Positions 35,649 through 46,748 of a DNA stretch of 64,000 nucleotides are shown here, in pieces. The notes under the pieces are model-generated. The model did no database searches and had not been told where the DNA came from. It was given only the letters and a program-made list of their open reading frames with translations. The DNA comes from Azospira sp. I13. Its GTDB lineage: Bacteria; Pseudomonadota; Gammaproteobacteria; Burkholderiales; Rhodocyclaceae. A program made the position numbers and the translations under genes. Each line of letters starts with the position of its first letter. Position 1 is the first letter of the stretch. Location of the stretch: contig NZ_BFBP01000005.1 in assembly GCF_003112695.1 (NCBI RefSeq), positions 439-64,438 on the forward strand, read 5' to 3'.

Positions 35649-38234
35649 TCAGACCTGGAGCAGGTCGAGCAGCTCGGTTTCAAGCTTGATGCGATTCTGG
35701 CTCTGGTCCAGGTTGCCGCCGGAGACGAGGAAGGTATCTTCCACCCGTTCGCCGAGGGTGGCGATTTTCGCGGTCTGCAGCCCGGCGCCATGGCGGGCCA
35801 GGGTTTCGGCGATGGCGAAGAGCAGCCCCGGCCGGTCGGCGGCGACGATGGACAGCACACAGTGGCCCCGGTCGTCCGGCAGCAGGCTGACCTGGGGGGT
35901 GATGGGGAAGTGCCGCACCTGGCGGGACAGCCGGCCCGTCGGCGGTGCTTCGGCCGGGGCTGGGTGGAGCAGCATTTCGCTCAGTTCGTGCTCGACGTAG
36001 CTGGTCATTTCCCGGGTGATTTCCCGGTTCGAGACATCGAGCAGGACAAAGCTGTCCAGGGCGTAGCCGTGGCGGGTGGTGTGAATCTTGGCATCGACGA
36101 TGTTGAAGCCGGCGCGGCCGAAGAAGCTGCAGGTACGGGCGAAGAGGTCCGGCTGGTCCCGGGTGTAGACCATCACCTGGAGGGTTTCCGTGGGCTCGTT
36201 TTCGCCCTGGCGCAGACGGGCCTTCACCACCGGCTCGTCGTTGTGGATGCGGTAGTGCAGGCAGCGGGTGTGCCAGGCGATTTCCTCCGCCGAGTGGCGC
36301 AGGAAATAGACGGTGTCCAGCTGCTTCCACAGGCCCTGGTGCACGGTGTCGGATAGGGCGAAATAGCGCAGCAGGCGCAGGGCTTCCTGCTGGCGCTCGT
36401 CGATGACGCCACGGGGTTCGGGGGCTTCGCCCTTTTCCAGGCGGCGCAGGGTCATGCCGTAGAGGTCTTCCAGCAGCTTGCCCTTCCAGGCGTTCCATAC
36501 CTTGGGGCTGGTGCCCCGGATGTCGGCCACGGTGAGCAGGTAGAGGGCCGTCAGGTGGCGCTCGTCCTTGACCCGGGCGGCAAAGGCGGCCACCACATCG
36601 GGGTCGGTGATGTCTTCCTTCTGGGCCACCTGGGACATGACCAGATGCTGGCCCACCAGCCAGACCACCAGCTCCGTGTCTTCCGCCGAGAGACCGTGGT
36701 TTTCGCAGAAGGCCTGGGCATCCGCCATGCCCAGGGCGGAGTGGTCGCCCCCCCGGCCCTTGGCGATGTCGTGGAAGAGGGCGGCGATGTAGAGCAGCCA
36801 GTGGCGCTCGAAGGCGTTGATGAGGCGGGAGCAGAGGGGGTATTCGTGGGCAAATTCCTCCATGGTGAAGCGGCGCATGTTGCGCAGCACCTGGAGGATG
36901 TGCTGATCCACGGTGTAGGCGTGGAAGAGGTCGTGCTGCATTTGGCCGACGACGGCGCCGAAGGCCGGGATGTAACGGCCCAGGATGCCGTATTGATTCA
37001 TGCGGCGGAATTCATGCACCACCCCCTGCTGTTGCTGGAAGAGCTGAAGGAAGAGGGCCCGGTTGGCCGGGTCGGCGCGGAAGTCGTCGTTGATGAGCAG
37101 GCGGCCGCGCCACAGGGCGCGCAGGGTGCGGGCCGTCATGCCCTTCAGTTCGGGATGCTGTTGCAGCAGCAGGAAGGCTTCGAGCAGGGCGCCGGGGTGG
37201 CGCTGGAAGACTTCTTCATCCACCGCGTCGAGGAAGTTGCGGGTGTTCTGGAAGCGTTCGTTGATCGGCTCCGGCGGCTGCCCGTGGCCCGGGAAGATGG
37301 CGGCGCCGATGTTCTGCATGAGGATGATGTTGAGTTGTGTGACCAGCTTGGCGTTGCGGTAGTAACGCTGCATCAGCAGTTCGCTGGCCCGGCGCGTCGG
37401 CGCAGCCTCGATGGCCATCTGGGCGGCCATGGGGGTTTGCACGTCAAAGAGCAGGCGGTCTTCCCGGCGGCCGGTGAGCAGGTGCAGGCGTGCCCGCAGG
37501 GTTTCCAACAGGCCCTGGGCATCGATCAGGGCGGCGGTTTCCTCCGCCGTGATGAAGCCACCGGCTTCCAGATCCTGCCAGCTGCGGCCGAGGCCGGCGG
37601 CCTGGGCGACCCATAGCACCACCTGCAGGTCCCGCAGACCGCCTGGGCTTTCCTTGAGGTTGGGTTCCAGGGCGTAGGGGGTTTCCTGGAAGCGCAGGTA
37701 GCGTTCTTCCTGCTCCAGCTTCTTGGCCTTGAAGAATGCCTGGGGGTCGAGGCTGGCCGCCAGGCCCTTGCGGAACTTCTCGAACAGGACCTTGCTGCCG
37801 GTGAGCAGGCGGTTTTCGATGAGGGCGGTCTGCACCGTGATGTCGCCCTTGGCTTCTTCCAGGCATTCGTCGACGGTGCGTACGCTGTGGCCGATTTCCA
37901 GGCCGATATCCCAGAACAGGCCCACCAGCTGTTCCAGCTTGCCCTTCAGCTTGTCGTCCGGTGCCTTGGGCAGCAGGATCAGCAGGTCGATGTCGGAGGC
38001 GGGGTAGAGTTCCCCCCGGCCGTAGCCGCCCACGGCGATGAGGGCGAGGCTGGTGGGGAAATGGTGGTCCTGCCACAGTTCGGTGAGGACGCCGTCGATG
38101 TGGCGGCAGCGGGCCTGGAGCAGGGCAGCGGCATCGCCGCTGGCTTCGTAGGCGGCCTTCAGCGCCTTCTGCCCCTCCTGGAGCCTGGTTTTATAGACAC
38201 TCAAGGGGTGGGGCGAGGTGGCGCTGCGGGACAT
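35649..38234 (-). CDS. glnD: PII uridylyltransferase / uridylyl-removing enzyme
   Basis: 861 residues, the normal GlnD length. Domains in order: nucleotidyltransferase with [21 protein letters not shown] (about residues 70-90), a helical region, an HD domain with [12 protein letters not shown] for deuridylylation, and two C-terminal ACT domains ([16 protein letters not shown] and [21 protein letters not shown]) that sense glutamine. It controls nitrogen metabolism by modifying PII. It starts 3 bases after the map stop on the same strand, forming a map-glnD unit as in many proteobacteria. Confidence 0.97.
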   Translation of the reverse strand: MSRSATSPHPLSVYKTRLQEGQKALKAAYEASGDAAALLQARCRHIDGVLTELWQDHHFPTSLALIAVGGYGRGELYPASDIDLLILLPKAPDDKLKGKLEQLVGLFWDIGLEIGHSVRTVDECLEEAKGDITVQTALIENRLLTGSKVLFEKFRKGLAASLDPQAFFKAKKLEQEERYLRFQETPYALEPNLKESPGGLRDLQVVLWVAQAAGLGRSWQDLEAGGFITAEETAALIDAQGLLETLRARLHLLTGRREDRLLFDVQTPMAAQMAIEAAPTRRASELLMQRYYRNAKLVTQLNIILMQNIGAAIFPGHGQPPEPINERFQNTRNFLDAVDEEVFQRHPGALLEAFLLLQQHPELKGMTARTLRALWRGRLLINDDFRADPANRALFLQLFQQQQGVVHEFRRMNQYGILGRYIPAFGAVVGQMQHDLFHAYTVDQHILQVLRNMRRFTMEEFAHEYPLCSRLINAFERHWLLYIAALFHDIAKGRGGDHSALGMADAQAFCENHGLSAEDTELVVWLVGQHLVMSQVAQKEDITDPDVVAAFAARVKDERHLTALYLLTVADIRGTSPKVWNAWKGKLLEDLYGMTLRRLEKGEAPEPRGVIDERQQEALRLLRYFALSDTVHQGLWKQLDTVYFLRHSAEEIAWHTRCLHYRIHNDEPVVKARLRQGENEPTETLQVMVYTRDQPDLFARTCSFFGRAGFNIVDAKIHTTRHGYALDSFVLLDVSNREITREMTSYVEHELSEMLLHPAPAEAPPTGRLSRQVRHFPITPQVSLLPDDRGHCVLSIVAADRPGLLFAIAETLARHGAGLQTAKIATLGERVEDTFLVSGGNLDQSQNRIKLETELLDLLQV

Positions 38235-38237
38235 GGC

Positions 38238-39035
38238 TCAGATCCAGTCGGGTTTGGGGCGGGTGCCGGCGGAGACGGTGAGGGCTTCGTAGCCCGTTTC
38301 AGTGACGAGAATGGTGTGTTCCCACTGGGCGGACAGGCTGCGGTCCTTGGTGACGATGGTCCAGCCGTCGCCCATTTCCCGAATGGCGGCCTTACCGGCG
38401 TTGATCATGGGTTCCACGGTGAAGATCATGCCGGGCTTGAGTTCAATGCCAGTGCCGGCCTTGCCGTAGTGCAGCACCTGGGGGTCTTCGTGGAACTTGC
38501 GGCCGATACCGTGACCGCAGAATTCGCGGACGACGGAGAAGCCGGCGTCCTCGGCATATTTCTGGATGGCGGCGCCGATGTCACCCAGGTGGGCGCCGGG
38601 CTTGATCTGGTTGATGCCGATCCACATGCAGTCGTGGGTGATTTCGCACAGTCGCTTGGCCAGGATGGAACCTTCGCCCACCACGAACATGCGGCTGGTG
38701 TCGCCATGAAAACCGTCCTTGATGACGGTGATGTCCAGATTGACGATGTCGCCGTTCTTCAGGGGCTTGTCGCCGGGGATGCCATGGCACACCTGATGGT
38801 TGATGGAGGTGCAGATGGACTTGGGATAGGGCGTGTAACCCGGGGGCGCGTAGTTCAGCGGGGCCGGAATGCAGCCTTGCACATTGACCATGTAGTCGTG
38901 GCAGATGCGATCCAGCTCGCCCGTGGTCACGCCGGGTTTGACGTGGGGAGTGACGTGGTCCAGGACTTCTGCCGCCAGGCGGCAGGCGATGCGCATTTTT
39001 TCGATTTCTTCGGCGGTTTTGATGACGACGCTCAT
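38238..39035 (-). CDS. map: Methionine aminopeptidase, type I
   Basis: 265 residues. It removes the N-terminal methionine from nascent proteins. Metal ligands are readable: D in IVNLDITV, D in FHGDTSRMF, H in CGHGIGRKFHEDP, E in FTVEPMIN and E in QWEHTILVTE. It is divergent from rpsB, the arrangement in many proteobacteria, and is followed at once by glnD. The ATG is preceded by AGAGAAACA, a weak ribosome site. Confidence 0.97.
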   Translation of the reverse strand: MSVVIKTAEEIEKMRIACRLAAEVLDHVTPHVKPGVTTGELDRICHDYMVNVQGCIPAPLNYAPPGYTPYPKSICTSINHQVCHGIPGDKPLKNGDIVNLDITVIKDGFHGDTSRMFVVGEGSILAKRLCEITHDCMWIGINQIKPGAHLGDIGAAIQKYAEDAGFSVVREFCGHGIGRKFHEDPQVLHYGKAGTGIELKPGMIFTVEPMINAGKAAIREMGDGWTIVTKDRSLSAQWEHTILVTETGYEALTVSAGTRPKPDWI

Positions 39036-39176
39036 TGTTTCTCTTTGCTAGACGCAGGGTGAAGGGCGAAGGATATAAGAAAAAGACGCCACAGGAAAAA
39101 TACGCCGTAGAAGTAAACAACTCCGAAACAACTCCGGCGGCACCCCTTGGGCAATTTCCGCAGGCGATGGTTCGCC

Positions 39177-39205
39177 TTGAGAAAAGGCGGGGGAAATGCT
39201 AAAAT
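39177..39205 (+). promoter_or_regulatory. Sigma70-type promoter of rpsB-tsf
   Basis: TTGAGA at 39177-39182, a 17-bp spacer and TAAAAT at 39200-39205. Predicted transcription starts near 39212, giving a leader of about 200 bases. Confidence 0.8.
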
Positions 39206-39211
39206 CCTGCG

Positions 39212-39417
39212 GCTTTTTCGGCTTCGGGCTTTCCCGAGTCGGAGAAACCGCCGGTTTGGCTTTTGGGTCAGGCCGGCATGTCATGGAATCGGGTGGTCCG
39301 GTTCCGGGCAAATCACTCACATCCGCCTCTATCTAGGGTGCCCGCTTTGCGGGTGGCAGTAGTGGCTTTAAAAGCTGTAATGCGGCGGATGGCGGTTCAA
39401 CCCTTGAGGAGTTTTCA
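39212..39417 (+). promoter_or_regulatory. rpsB 5' leader, probable S2-responsive element
   Basis: About 206 transcribed bases precede rpsB. They include several short hairpins, such as TGCCCGC-TTT-GCGGGT near 39340. Long S2-binding leaders upstream of rpsB are known in proteobacteria. Autoregulation here is inferred from leader length and structure only. Confidence 0.5.
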
Positions 39418-40167
39418 ATGTCCGCAACGATGCGTCAAATGCTGGAAGCCGGTGTCCACTTCGGTCACCAAACCCGTTTCTGGAACCCGAAGATGGCTCA
39501 GTACATTTTCGGCGCCCGCAACAAGATTCACATCGTCAACCTGGAAAAGACCCTGGCCAAGTACAACGAAGCCATGGCTTTCGTGAAGAAGCTGGCCGCC
39601 AACAAGGGCACCATCATGTTCGTCGGCACCAAGCGCCAGGCTCGCGAGATCATCGCCGAAGAAGCCCAGCGCGCCGGCACCTCCTATGTTGACCAGCGCT
39701 GGCTGGGCGGCATGCTGACCAACTTCAAGACCGTCAAGCAGTCCATCAAGCGCCTGCAAGACATGGAACAGTCCATCGAGGACGGCTCCATTGAGCGCCT
39801 GGGTAAGAAAGAAGCCCTGATGCAGAAGCGCGAACTGGAAAAGCTGCAGAAGTCCATCGGCGGCATCAAGAACATGGCCGGCCTGCCCGACGCCCTGTTC
39901 GTGGTGGACGTGGGTTACCACAAGATCGCCATCACCGAAGCCAACAAGCTGGGCATCCCCGTGATCGCCGTGGTTGATACCAACCATTCCCCCGAAGGCG
40001 TGGATTACGTGATCCCCGGTAACGACGACTCCTCCCGCGCCATCCGCCTGTACGCCCGCGGCGTGGCCGATGCCATCCTGGAAGGTCGCAGCATGTCCCT
40101 GCAGGAAATCGTGGCCGCCACCGGCGGTGACGACGAGTTCGTTGAAGTGGAAGAAGCTGCCGAGTAA
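39418..40167 (+). CDS. rpsB: 30S ribosomal protein S2
   Basis: 249 residues beginning [26 protein letters not shown], the S2 signature. [22 protein letters not shown] and [29 protein letters not shown] follow as expected. SD GAGGAG. It assembles late into the 30S subunit and is required for mRNA binding together with S1. It is followed by two hairpins and tsf. Confidence 0.99.
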   Translation: MSATMRQMLEAGVHFGHQTRFWNPKMAQYIFGARNKIHIVNLEKTLAKYNEAMAFVKKLAANKGTIMFVGTKRQAREIIAEEAQRAGTSYVDQRWLGGMLTNFKTVKQSIKRLQDMEQSIEDGSIERLGKKEALMQKRELEKLQKSIGGIKNMAGLPDALFVVDVGYHKIAITEANKLGIPVIAVVDTNHSPEGVDYVIPGNDDSSRAIRLYARGVADAILEGRSMSLQEIVAATGGDDEFVEVEEAAE

Positions 40168-40180
40168 TCGGTCCCTTCCG

Positions 40181-40203
40181 ACGCCGCTCCCGAGCGGCGT
40201 TTC
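40181..40203 (+). terminator. Hairpin after rpsB (partial terminator)
   Basis: ACGCCGCT-CCCG-AGCGGCGT followed by TTT, directly after the rpsB stop. It probably lowers transcription into tsf and does not block it. Confidence 0.65.
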
Positions 40204-40223
40204 TGATTCGTTTATGACAATCC

Positions 40224-40250
40224 GGAAGGGCGCCTGCGTGGCGCCCTTCC
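40224..40250 (+). other. Second hairpin in the rpsB-tsf spacer
   Basis: A perfect 11-bp stem, GGAAGGGCGCC / GGCGCCCTTCC, with a TGCGT loop, just upstream of the tsf ribosome site. It has no T run, so an mRNA-processing or stability role is more likely than termination. Confidence 0.6.
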
Positions 40251-40271
40251 AGTAGCAACCGGAGAAAAAAT

Positions 40272-41168
40272 ATGGCGGCAATTACCGCAAGCATGGTGGC
40301 TGAACTGCGCGCAAAGACCGATGCGCCGATGATGGAGTGCAAGAAGGCCCTGACCGAAGCCGATGGCGACATGGGCAAGGCCGAAGAAATCCTGCGCGTC
40401 AAGCTGGGCAACAAGGCCACCAAGGCCGCTGCCCGCGTGACCGCCGAAGGCGTGGTCGGCATCTACATTTCCGCCGACGCCAAGCTGGGCGCCATCGTCG
40501 AAGTGAACTGCGAAACCGACTTCGTGGCCAAGAACGACGACTTCCTGGAACTGGTGAAGAACGCTGCCGAGCTGGTGGCCACCAAGAACCCGGCCGACGT
40601 GGAAGCCCTGTCCGCCCTGGAAGTGGGTGGTCAGACCCTGGAATCCATCCGCGCCGCCCTGGTCGGCAAGATCGGTGAAAACATGTCCTTCCGCCGCTTC
40701 GTGCGCGTGGAAGCCCAAGGCAAGCTGGCCTCCTACATCCACGGCGGCGCCAAGATCGGCGTGCTGCTGGATCTGGTGGGTGGCGACGAACAGCTGGCCA
40801 AGGACATCGCCATGCACATCGCCGCTTCCAAGCCCAAGGCTCTGGACGCCTCCGGCGTGTCCCAGGACCTGATCGACACCGAGCGCCGCGTTGCCATCGA
40901 GAAGGCCCGTGCCGACAACAAGCCCGAAGCCATGCTGGAAAAGATCGCTGATGGCACCGTGCAGAAGTTCCTGAAGGAAGTGACCCTGCTGGCCCAGGTC
41001 TTCGTCAAGGCTGAAGACGGCAAGCAGACCATCGAACAGCTGCTGAAGGCCAAGAGCGCTTCCGTGGCCGCTTTCACCCTGTTCATCGTGGGCGAAGGCA
41101 TTGAGAAGAAGGTCACCGACTTCGCTGCCGAAGTGGCTGCCCAGGCTGCCGCTGCTGCCCAGAAGTAA
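40272..41168 (+). CDS. tsf: Elongation factor Ts
   Basis: 298 residues; start after GGAGAAAAAAT. It is the nucleotide exchange factor for EF-Tu. The N-terminal module [34 protein letters not shown] and [18 protein letters not shown] are diagnostic. It follows rpsB as in most bacteria, with about 100 structured bases between, and pyrH follows 23 bases later. Confidence 0.99.
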   Translation: MAAITASMVAELRAKTDAPMMECKKALTEADGDMGKAEEILRVKLGNKATKAAARVTAEGVVGIYISADAKLGAIVEVNCETDFVAKNDDFLELVKNAAELVATKNPADVEALSALEVGGQTLESIRAALVGKIGENMSFRRFVRVEAQGKLASYIHGGAKIGVLLDLVGGDEQLAKDIAMHIAASKPKALDASGVSQDLIDTERRVAIEKARADNKPEAMLEKIADGTVQKFLKEVTLLAQVFVKAEDGKQTIEQLLKAKSASVAAFTLFIVGEGIEKKVTDFAAEVAAQAAAAAQK

Positions 41169-41191
41169 TATTGTTTTAAAAAAGGATGTCC

Positions 41192-41920
41192 ATGCCCGAT
41201 ACCACGCCCCAGCCGGCTTACAAGCGTATTCTCCTCAAACTCAGCGGTGAGGCCCTGATGGGTTCTGATGCTTACGGCATCAACCGCCAGACGATCTCCG
41301 AGATCGTTTCCGAGATCAAGGAAGTGGCCGAACTGGGTGTGGAAATCGGCGTGGTCATCGGCGGCGGCAACATTTTCCGGGGTGTTGCACCGGCCGCCAC
41401 TGGCATGGATCGGGCTACCGCCGACTACATGGGCATGCTGGCCACGGTCATGAATGGCCTGGCTCTGCAGGATGCCATGCGTATGGCCGGCCTGAACAGC
41501 CGGGTTCAGTCCGCTCTGGATATTGAGCAAGTGGTGGAGCCCTATATCCGGGGCAAGGCCATCCGTTATCTGGAGCAGGGCCGGATCGTTATTTTCGCCG
41601 CCGGTACCGGCAATCCCTTCTTCACCACCGATACTGCCGCCGCGCTGCGCGGCGCCGAAATCGGCGCCCAGATCGTGCTCAAGGCGACCAAGGTGGACGG
41701 CATCTATACCGCCGACCCGAAGAAGGACCCGACCGCAACCCGTTACGACAAGATCAGTTTCGACGAGGCCATCGCCCGCAATCTGGCGGTCATGGATGCC
41801 ACCGCATTCGCCTTGTGCCGCGACCAGAAACTGCCGATCAACGTGTTTTCCATCTTCAAGCGCGGCGCCCTGAAGCGTGTGGTGCTGGGTGAAGCCGAAG
41901 GCACGCTGGTCTACTGCTGA
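41192..41920 (+). CDS. pyrH: UMP kinase
   Basis: 242 residues. It phosphorylates UMP to [45 protein letters not shown] and [20 protein letters not shown]-type motifs identify the bacterial hexameric family. I place the start at the ATG of MPDTTPQ because AAAGGA is well spaced from it; an ATG two codons earlier overlaps that site. frr follows after 12 bases. Confidence 0.98.
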   Translation: MPDTTPQPAYKRILLKLSGEALMGSDAYGINRQTISEIVSEIKEVAELGVEIGVVIGGGNIFRGVAPAATGMDRATADYMGMLATVMNGLALQDAMRMAGLNSRVQSALDIEQVVEPYIRGKAIRYLEQGRIVIFAAGTGNPFFTTDTAAALRGAEIGAQIVLKATKVDGIYTADPKKDPTATRYDKISFDEAIARNLAVMDATAFALCRDQKLPINVFSIFKRGALKRVVLGEAEGTLVYC

Positions 41921-41932
41921 GGGGAATAGGCA

Positions 41933-42490
41933 ATGATTTCCGAAATCAAGAAAAACACCGAAAGCAAGATGCAGAAATCCATCGAGGCGTTGAAGAACGA
42001 CCTCGCCAAGGTACGTACCGGCCGCGCCCACACGGGCCTGCTGGACCACGTGCAGGTGGATTACTACGGCAGCATGGTGCCGATCAGCCAGGTGGCTAAC
42101 ATCACCCTGGTGGATGCCCGTACCATCGGCGTACAGCCCTGGGAAAAGGGCATGGGTGCCAAGGTTGAGAAGGCTATTCGCGATTCCGACCTGGGCCTCA
42201 ATCCGGCCGCCCAAGGCGACCTGATCCGCGTGCCGATGCCCCCCCTGACCGAAGAGCGCCGCCGCGACCTAACCAAGGTGGTCAAGGGTGAAGGTGAAAA
42301 CGCCAAGGTGGCCGTGCGCAATCTGCGGCGTGATGCCAATAGCGCCCTCAAGGATGCCGTCAAGGCCAAGGAAATCTCCGAAGACGACGAGCGTCGTACC
42401 CAGGATGATGTCCAGAAGCTGACCGATAAATACATTGCCGAAGTGGACAAGCTCGTCGCCCAGAAGGAAAGCGAGCTGATGGCGGTCTGA
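41933..42490 (+). CDS. frr: Ribosome recycling factor
   Basis: 185 residues, normal length; SD GAGGGGAA. It dissociates post-termination ribosomes with EF-G. The sequence [21 protein letters not shown]-like N-region and [34 protein letters not shown] mark the three-helix-bundle protein. It continues the pyrH operon and is followed by uppS after 34 bases. Confidence 0.98.
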   Translation: MISEIKKNTESKMQKSIEALKNDLAKVRTGRAHTGLLDHVQVDYYGSMVPISQVANITLVDARTIGVQPWEKGMGAKVEKAIRDSDLGLNPAAQGDLIRVPMPPLTEERRRDLTKVVKGEGENAKVAVRNLRRDANSALKDAVKAKEISEDDERRTQDDVQKLTDKYIAEVDKLVAQKESELMAV

Positions 42491-42524
42491 CCGCCTTCAG
42501 CCCCCTTCCGGGAGACTTCACCGG

Positions 42525-43301
42525 ATGTCCATTTTCAAAAGCTCCACCCGGGAAATTCCCCGGGCGGCAGCGGTGCCCCGGCACATTGCCATCATCATGG
42601 ATGGCAATGGCCGGTGGGCCAAAAAACGTTTCCTGCCCCGTTTCGCCGGCCATAGCAAAGGGGTGGAGTCCGTCCGTGACATGGTGCGCGCCTGCCTCGA
42701 AAAGGGAGTCGCCTATCTGACCCTGTTTGCTTTCAGTTCCGAAAATTGGCGCCGTCCCCAGGACGAAGTGAGTTTGCTCATGCAGCTTTTCGTCAAGGCG
42801 CTAGAGCAGGAAGTGGAACGTCTGCATAGCAACGGCGTGCGCCTGCGCATCATCGGCGACCTTTCCCGCTTCGATCCGGCCCTGCAGCAGCTTATCCGCC
42901 AGGGTGAGGAACGTACTGCCGGCAACGACCGCCTGACCCTGACTATTGCCGCCAATTACGGTGGTCGCTGGGATATCCTCCAGGCAGCCAACCGTCTGGC
43001 GGCGGAGCAGCCGGAAAAGGCGGGAGCCTGGGAGGAGGCGGACCTGGAACCTTATCTTTCCATGGCCTACGCCCCAGAGCCTGACCTTTTCATCCGCACC
43101 GGCGGTGAAGAGCGGATCAGTAATTTCCTGCTCTGGCAGCTGGCCTATTCCGAGTTTTACTTCACCGAAACGCTCTGGCCGGAATTCGGCCAGGCCGCCC
43201 TGGAGGCTGCCATTACCTCTTACCAGAAGCGGGAACGGCGTTTTGGTCGGACCAGCGAACAACTGGAATCAGAACTCAAGGGAAATCAGCCCCATGCTTA
43301 A
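42525..43301 (+). CDS. uppS: Undecaprenyl diphosphate synthase
   Basis: 258 residues, SD CGGGAGA. A cis-prenyltransferase that makes the C55 lipid carrier for peptidoglycan and O-antigen. Key motifs: [16 protein letters not shown] with the catalytic Asp, [11 protein letters not shown], and [22 protein letters not shown]. Its last eight bases overlap the start of cdsA, implying coupled translation. Confidence 0.98.
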   Translation: MSIFKSSTREIPRAAAVPRHIAIIMDGNGRWAKKRFLPRFAGHSKGVESVRDMVRACLEKGVAYLTLFAFSSENWRRPQDEVSLLMQLFVKALEQEVERLHSNGVRLRIIGDLSRFDPALQQLIRQGEERTAGNDRLTLTIAANYGGRWDILQAANRLAAEQPEKAGAWEEADLEPYLSMAYAPEPDLFIRTGGEERISNFLLWQLAYSEFYFTETLWPEFGQAALEAAITSYQKRERRFGRTSEQLESELKGNQPHA

Positions 43302-44127
43302 GGCTCGGGTCATCACCGCCATTTTCCTTCTCATCGGCTTTCTCGGCGCCCTGTGGGGGCTTTCCACCACGGGCTGGACCCTGCTGGCCACTGCGGTGGC
43401 CATGCTGGCAGCCTGGGAGTGGGGTGGCCTGATGGGCCTGGGGCGTCTGCCCCGAGTGGCTCTGGGCTTGCTGATGGGAGTGCCTTGCACCGTTATCATG
43501 CTGTGGTCACCTGAATCCCTGGGGCTGGGCGGCATCCTGGATAAGGCGGCTGCCCGTTCGCTGGCACTGGTGCTACTGCTTCCGGCCGCGGCTTTCTGGA
43601 TTTTCTTGGTGCCGTTGTGGCTGAGCCGCCGCTGGCCCCTGACCGATTTCGTGGCCGGCCTGCTGACAGGTGCCGTGGTGCTGCTGCCGACATGGCTGGC
43701 TTTGGTGCTGTTGCGCCATCTTGGTCCGGAAGTCCTCCTGGCCATCATGGCTTTGGTCTGGATTGCCGATATTGCCGCCTACTTTACCGGGCGGGCCTTC
43801 GGGCGGCGCAAGTTGGCACCCCAGATCAGTCCCGGGAAGACCTGGGAGGGGGCCTACGGGGCTACCGCCGGAGTGCTGGTCTACGGGCTGGCTATGTATG
43901 GCCTGTTCGCTCCGTCGAACGGGGTATCCCCGCTGTTGCTGGTTCCCGTCTTGCTGCTGCTGACAGCCGTCAGCATCATCGGTGACCTGTTCGAGTCCTT
44001 GCTTAAGCGCCAGGCCGGCATCAAGGACAGCAGCCAGCTTTTGCCCGGTCATGGCGGCATTCTCGACCGCATCGATAGCCTCACTTCCACCTTGCCGCTG
44101 GTCACGCTGTTCTGGCTGCTGAGCTGA
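43294..44127 (+). CDS. cdsA: Phosphatidate cytidylyltransferase
   Basis: 277 residues from the ATG at 43294, inside the uppS end; SD AAGGGAAA. A multi-spanning inner-membrane enzyme that makes CDP-diacylglycerol. The C-terminal family signature is readable as [37 protein letters not shown], including the Asp and Lys of the active site. The following gene is dxr, as in other beta- and gammaproteobacteria. Confidence 0.97.
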   Translation: MLKARVITAIFLLIGFLGALWGLSTTGWTLLATAVAMLAAWEWGGLMGLGRLPRVALGLLMGVPCTVIMLWSPESLGLGGILDKAAARSLALVLLLPAAAFWIFLVPLWLSRRWPLTDFVAGLLTGAVVLLPTWLALVLLRHLGPEVLLAIMALVWIADIAAYFTGRAFGRRKLAPQISPGKTWEGAYGATAGVLVYGLAMYGLFAPSNGVSPLLLVPVLLLLTAVSIIGDLFESLLKRQAGIKDSSQLLPGHGGILDRIDSLTSTLPLVTLFWLLS

Positions 44128-44185
44128 TTCAGCCTGGCGCCAGCTGCTTTCTTGCGCTGCCTTTCCTTCCCCCGCCGGATCTTTC

Positions 44186-45370
44186 ATGCAACTCCAGCAA
44201 CTCACGGTTTTAGGCTCTACCGGTTCCATCGGCGTCAGCACCCTTGATGTGGTGCGCCGCCACCCGGAGCGCTACAGGGTGCGCGCACTGTGCGCCCATC
44301 GCCAGGTAATGCGCCTGGCGGAGCAGTGCCGTGAATTTCGTCCCGATTTTGCCGTGGTGGGGAGTGCCGAGTCTGCGTCGCTTCTGGCGCAGGAATTGAC
44401 CGGGATGCCGATTGAAATCCTGCACGGCCCCGAGGCGCTGTGCAGGATGGCCAGCCTGCCCGAAGTGGATGCAGTAATGGCGGCCATTGTCGGTGCAGCC
44501 GGTCTGGCGCCGACGCTAGCTGCTGTACACAGCGGCAAGAAAGTACTGCTGGCAAACAAGGAAGCCCTGGTTATGGCTGGCCCGGTATTCATGGCGGCAG
44601 TGGCCCGTCATGGTGCTACCTTACTGCCAATAGATAGCGAACATAATGCGATTTTTCAATCACTTCCGATTAATTTCTCAAGTGATTTATCGAAAAATGG
44701 CGTACGCCGCATTCTGCTGACCGCCTCTGGCGGCCCCTTCCGCAATGCAACGGCCGAGAGTCTGGAGTCGGTGACTCCGGATCAGGCTTGCGCCCACCCC
44801 AACTGGGTGATGGGGCGGAAGATTTCCGTCGATTCCGCCTCCATGATGAACAAAGGGCTGGAGGTGATCGAAGCCCACTATCTGTTCAATGTGGCGGCGG
44901 ATCGCATCCAGGTGGTGATCCATCCCCAGAGTGTCATCCATTCCCTGGTGGAGTATGTGGATGGTTCGGTGCTGGCTGAACTCGGCAACCCGGACATGCG
45001 GACGCCCATCGCCCATGCCCTGGCGTTCCCGGAGCGGATCGAATCAGGTGTCGGCCCGCTGGACCTGTTCCAGGTGGCTCGTCTGGATTTTCAGGCACCG
45101 GACCTGCAACGCTTTCCCTGCCTCTCCCTGGCGTATCGGGCGTTGGCGGAGGAGGGCAGTGCGCCGGCCCTGCTCAATGCGGCCAATGAAGTGGCTGTGG
45201 AGGCTTTCCTTGCCGGGCAGGTCGGCTTTACCGCTATTCCCCGCATCATTGAAGCGACCCTGAACGCCATTCCGGCAACCCCTGTCGCCAGCCTGGAGGC
45301 CGTGATGGAGGCTGACCGGCAGGCTCGTGAGAAGGCTCGGGCGCTACTGGCCCGAGAGGTTGCTCGGTGA
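44186..45370 (+). CDS. dxr: 1-deoxy-D-xylulose 5-phosphate reductoisomerase
   Basis: 394 residues. It commits to the MEP isoprenoid pathway, supplying precursors for UppS. The NADPH motif [21 protein letters not shown] is at the N-terminus. [59 protein letters not shown] and the metal-binding Glu/Asp residues follow. It overlaps rseP by four bases (GTGA). Confidence 0.98.
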   Translation: MQLQQLTVLGSTGSIGVSTLDVVRRHPERYRVRALCAHRQVMRLAEQCREFRPDFAVVGSAESASLLAQELTGMPIEILHGPEALCRMASLPEVDAVMAAIVGAAGLAPTLAAVHSGKKVLLANKEALVMAGPVFMAAVARHGATLLPIDSEHNAIFQSLPINFSSDLSKNGVRRILLTASGGPFRNATAESLESVTPDQACAHPNWVMGRKISVDSASMMNKGLEVIEAHYLFNVAADRIQVVIHPQSVIHSLVEYVDGSVLAELGNPDMRTPIAHALAFPERIESGVGPLDLFQVARLDFQAPDLQRFPCLSLAYRALAEEGSAPALLNAANEVAVEAFLAGQVGFTAIPRIIEATLNAIPATPVASLEAVMEADRQAREKARALLAREVAR

Positions 45371-46746
45371 GCAATTTCCTCTTTTATCTCGCGGCTTTCG
45401 CCCTGATCCTCGGGGTGCTCATCATCGTCCATGAGTTCGGCCACTACAGCGTGGCCCGCTGGTGCGGTGTAAAGGTGCTGCGCTTCTCCGTCGGGTTCGG
45501 TCGCCCCCTGTTTGCTCTGCGCTTGGGGCGTGATGGTACCGAATGGGCCCTTGGGGCCTTTCCTCTGGGCGGCTACGTGAAAATGCTGGACGAGCGGGAG
45601 GGGGAGGTGGCTGCGCATGAGCGGCATCGGGCCTTCAATACTCAGCCGGTGCTGAAGCGCATGGCCATCGTCGCCGCAGGCCCTGGCGCCAACCTTCTGC
45701 TCGCCATTCTCGTCTATTGGCTGCTGTTCTTTAGCGGCATGGAAGAACTGCGGCCCATCCTCGGTACCCCGCCGGCAGCGACACCGGCTGCCGCCGCCGG
45801 CATTCATAACGGTGAAGTGGTGCGGAAGGTGGGCGCCACCGCGGTGGCGACTTGGCAGGATTTCCGCTGGGAGTTGCTGCAGCAGGGAATGGATGGCCAA
45901 GCGTCGGATCGTCAGGTCACCCTGGAGGTCATGGACGGGCAGCAGCAGATTTTCATGCGGCGACTGGATCTTTCTTCCCTCGCTGAGCAAGGCTTTGAAG
46001 GTGATCCCCTGGCCCACCTGGGGGTGATTTTCTTTCGCCCCCAGATTGCAGCAGTTCTGGGCACTATTGCGCCGGGTAGCGTTGCGGAAAGGGCGGGGCT
46101 GCAGTCGGGGGACCGCATTGTGGCGATTGACGGCGATGTCATCGAGCTGTGGCCCGAGGCGGTACAGAAGATTCGCTCCGCCGCCGGGCGTTTGCTGGCT
46201 CTGACCATTCAGCGTGGTGAGCAGCGTTTGTACCTGGAAGTTATTCCTGAAACCCATGAGGAACGGGGGCTGCGCATCGGCCGCATCGGGGTTGGCGTGC
46301 GGGATCCCGGGCCATCCCGGGAAGATGTCATGGTTACCGTACGTTATGGTGTAGGAGTGGCGCTGGCCAAGGCCGTGGCGGAAACCTGGGACAAGGCGTC
46401 TTTCTCCCTGGTAATGATGGGCAAGATGCTGACCGGCGAGGTTTCGTGGAAAAACCTCAGTGGCCCGGTCACCATTGCCGATTACGCCGGCCAGTCGGCA
46501 CGCATGGGAAGCGACTATTACCTCAAGTTTCTGGCCTTGGTCAGTATCAGCCTGGGGGTGCTCAACCTGCTTCCCATCCCCGTGCTGGATGGTGGGCATT
46601 TGATGTATTATATGATTGAGATTATCAAGCGAGGCCCAGTCTCCGAGCGGGTTATGGAGATCGGCCAACAAATCGGGCTGGCGCTGCTGGTGTTGCTTAT
46701 GGCGTTCGCCTTCTACAATGACATCAATCGATTGATTTCCGGCTGA
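45367..46746 (+). CDS. rseP: Site-2 zinc metalloprotease RseP
   Basis: 459 residues from a GTG overlapping the dxr stop. An inner-membrane intramembrane protease that releases sigma-E by cutting RseA and clears signal peptides. The zinc motif [12 protein letters not shown] lies in the first membrane segment. PDZ sequences with [20 protein letters not shown] are central. The third metal ligand is in [17 protein letters not shown] near the C-terminus. Direct adjacency to bamA fits its outer-membrane stress role. Confidence 0.97.
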   Translation: MSNFLFYLAAFALILGVLIIVHEFGHYSVARWCGVKVLRFSVGFGRPLFALRLGRDGTEWALGAFPLGGYVKMLDEREGEVAAHERHRAFNTQPVLKRMAIVAAGPGANLLLAILVYWLLFFSGMEELRPILGTPPAATPAAAAGIHNGEVVRKVGATAVATWQDFRWELLQQGMDGQASDRQVTLEVMDGQQQIFMRRLDLSSLAEQGFEGDPLAHLGVIFFRPQIAAVLGTIAPGSVAERAGLQSGDRIVAIDGDVIELWPEAVQKIRSAAGRLLALTIQRGEQRLYLEVIPETHEERGLRIGRIGVGVRDPGPSREDVMVTVRYGVGVALAKAVAETWDKASFSLVMMGKMLTGEVSWKNLSGPVTIADYAGQSARMGSDYYLKFLALVSISLGVLNLLPIPVLDGGHLMYYMIEIIKRGPVSERVMEIGQQIGLALLVLLMAFAFYNDINRLISG

Positions 46747-46748
46747 AT

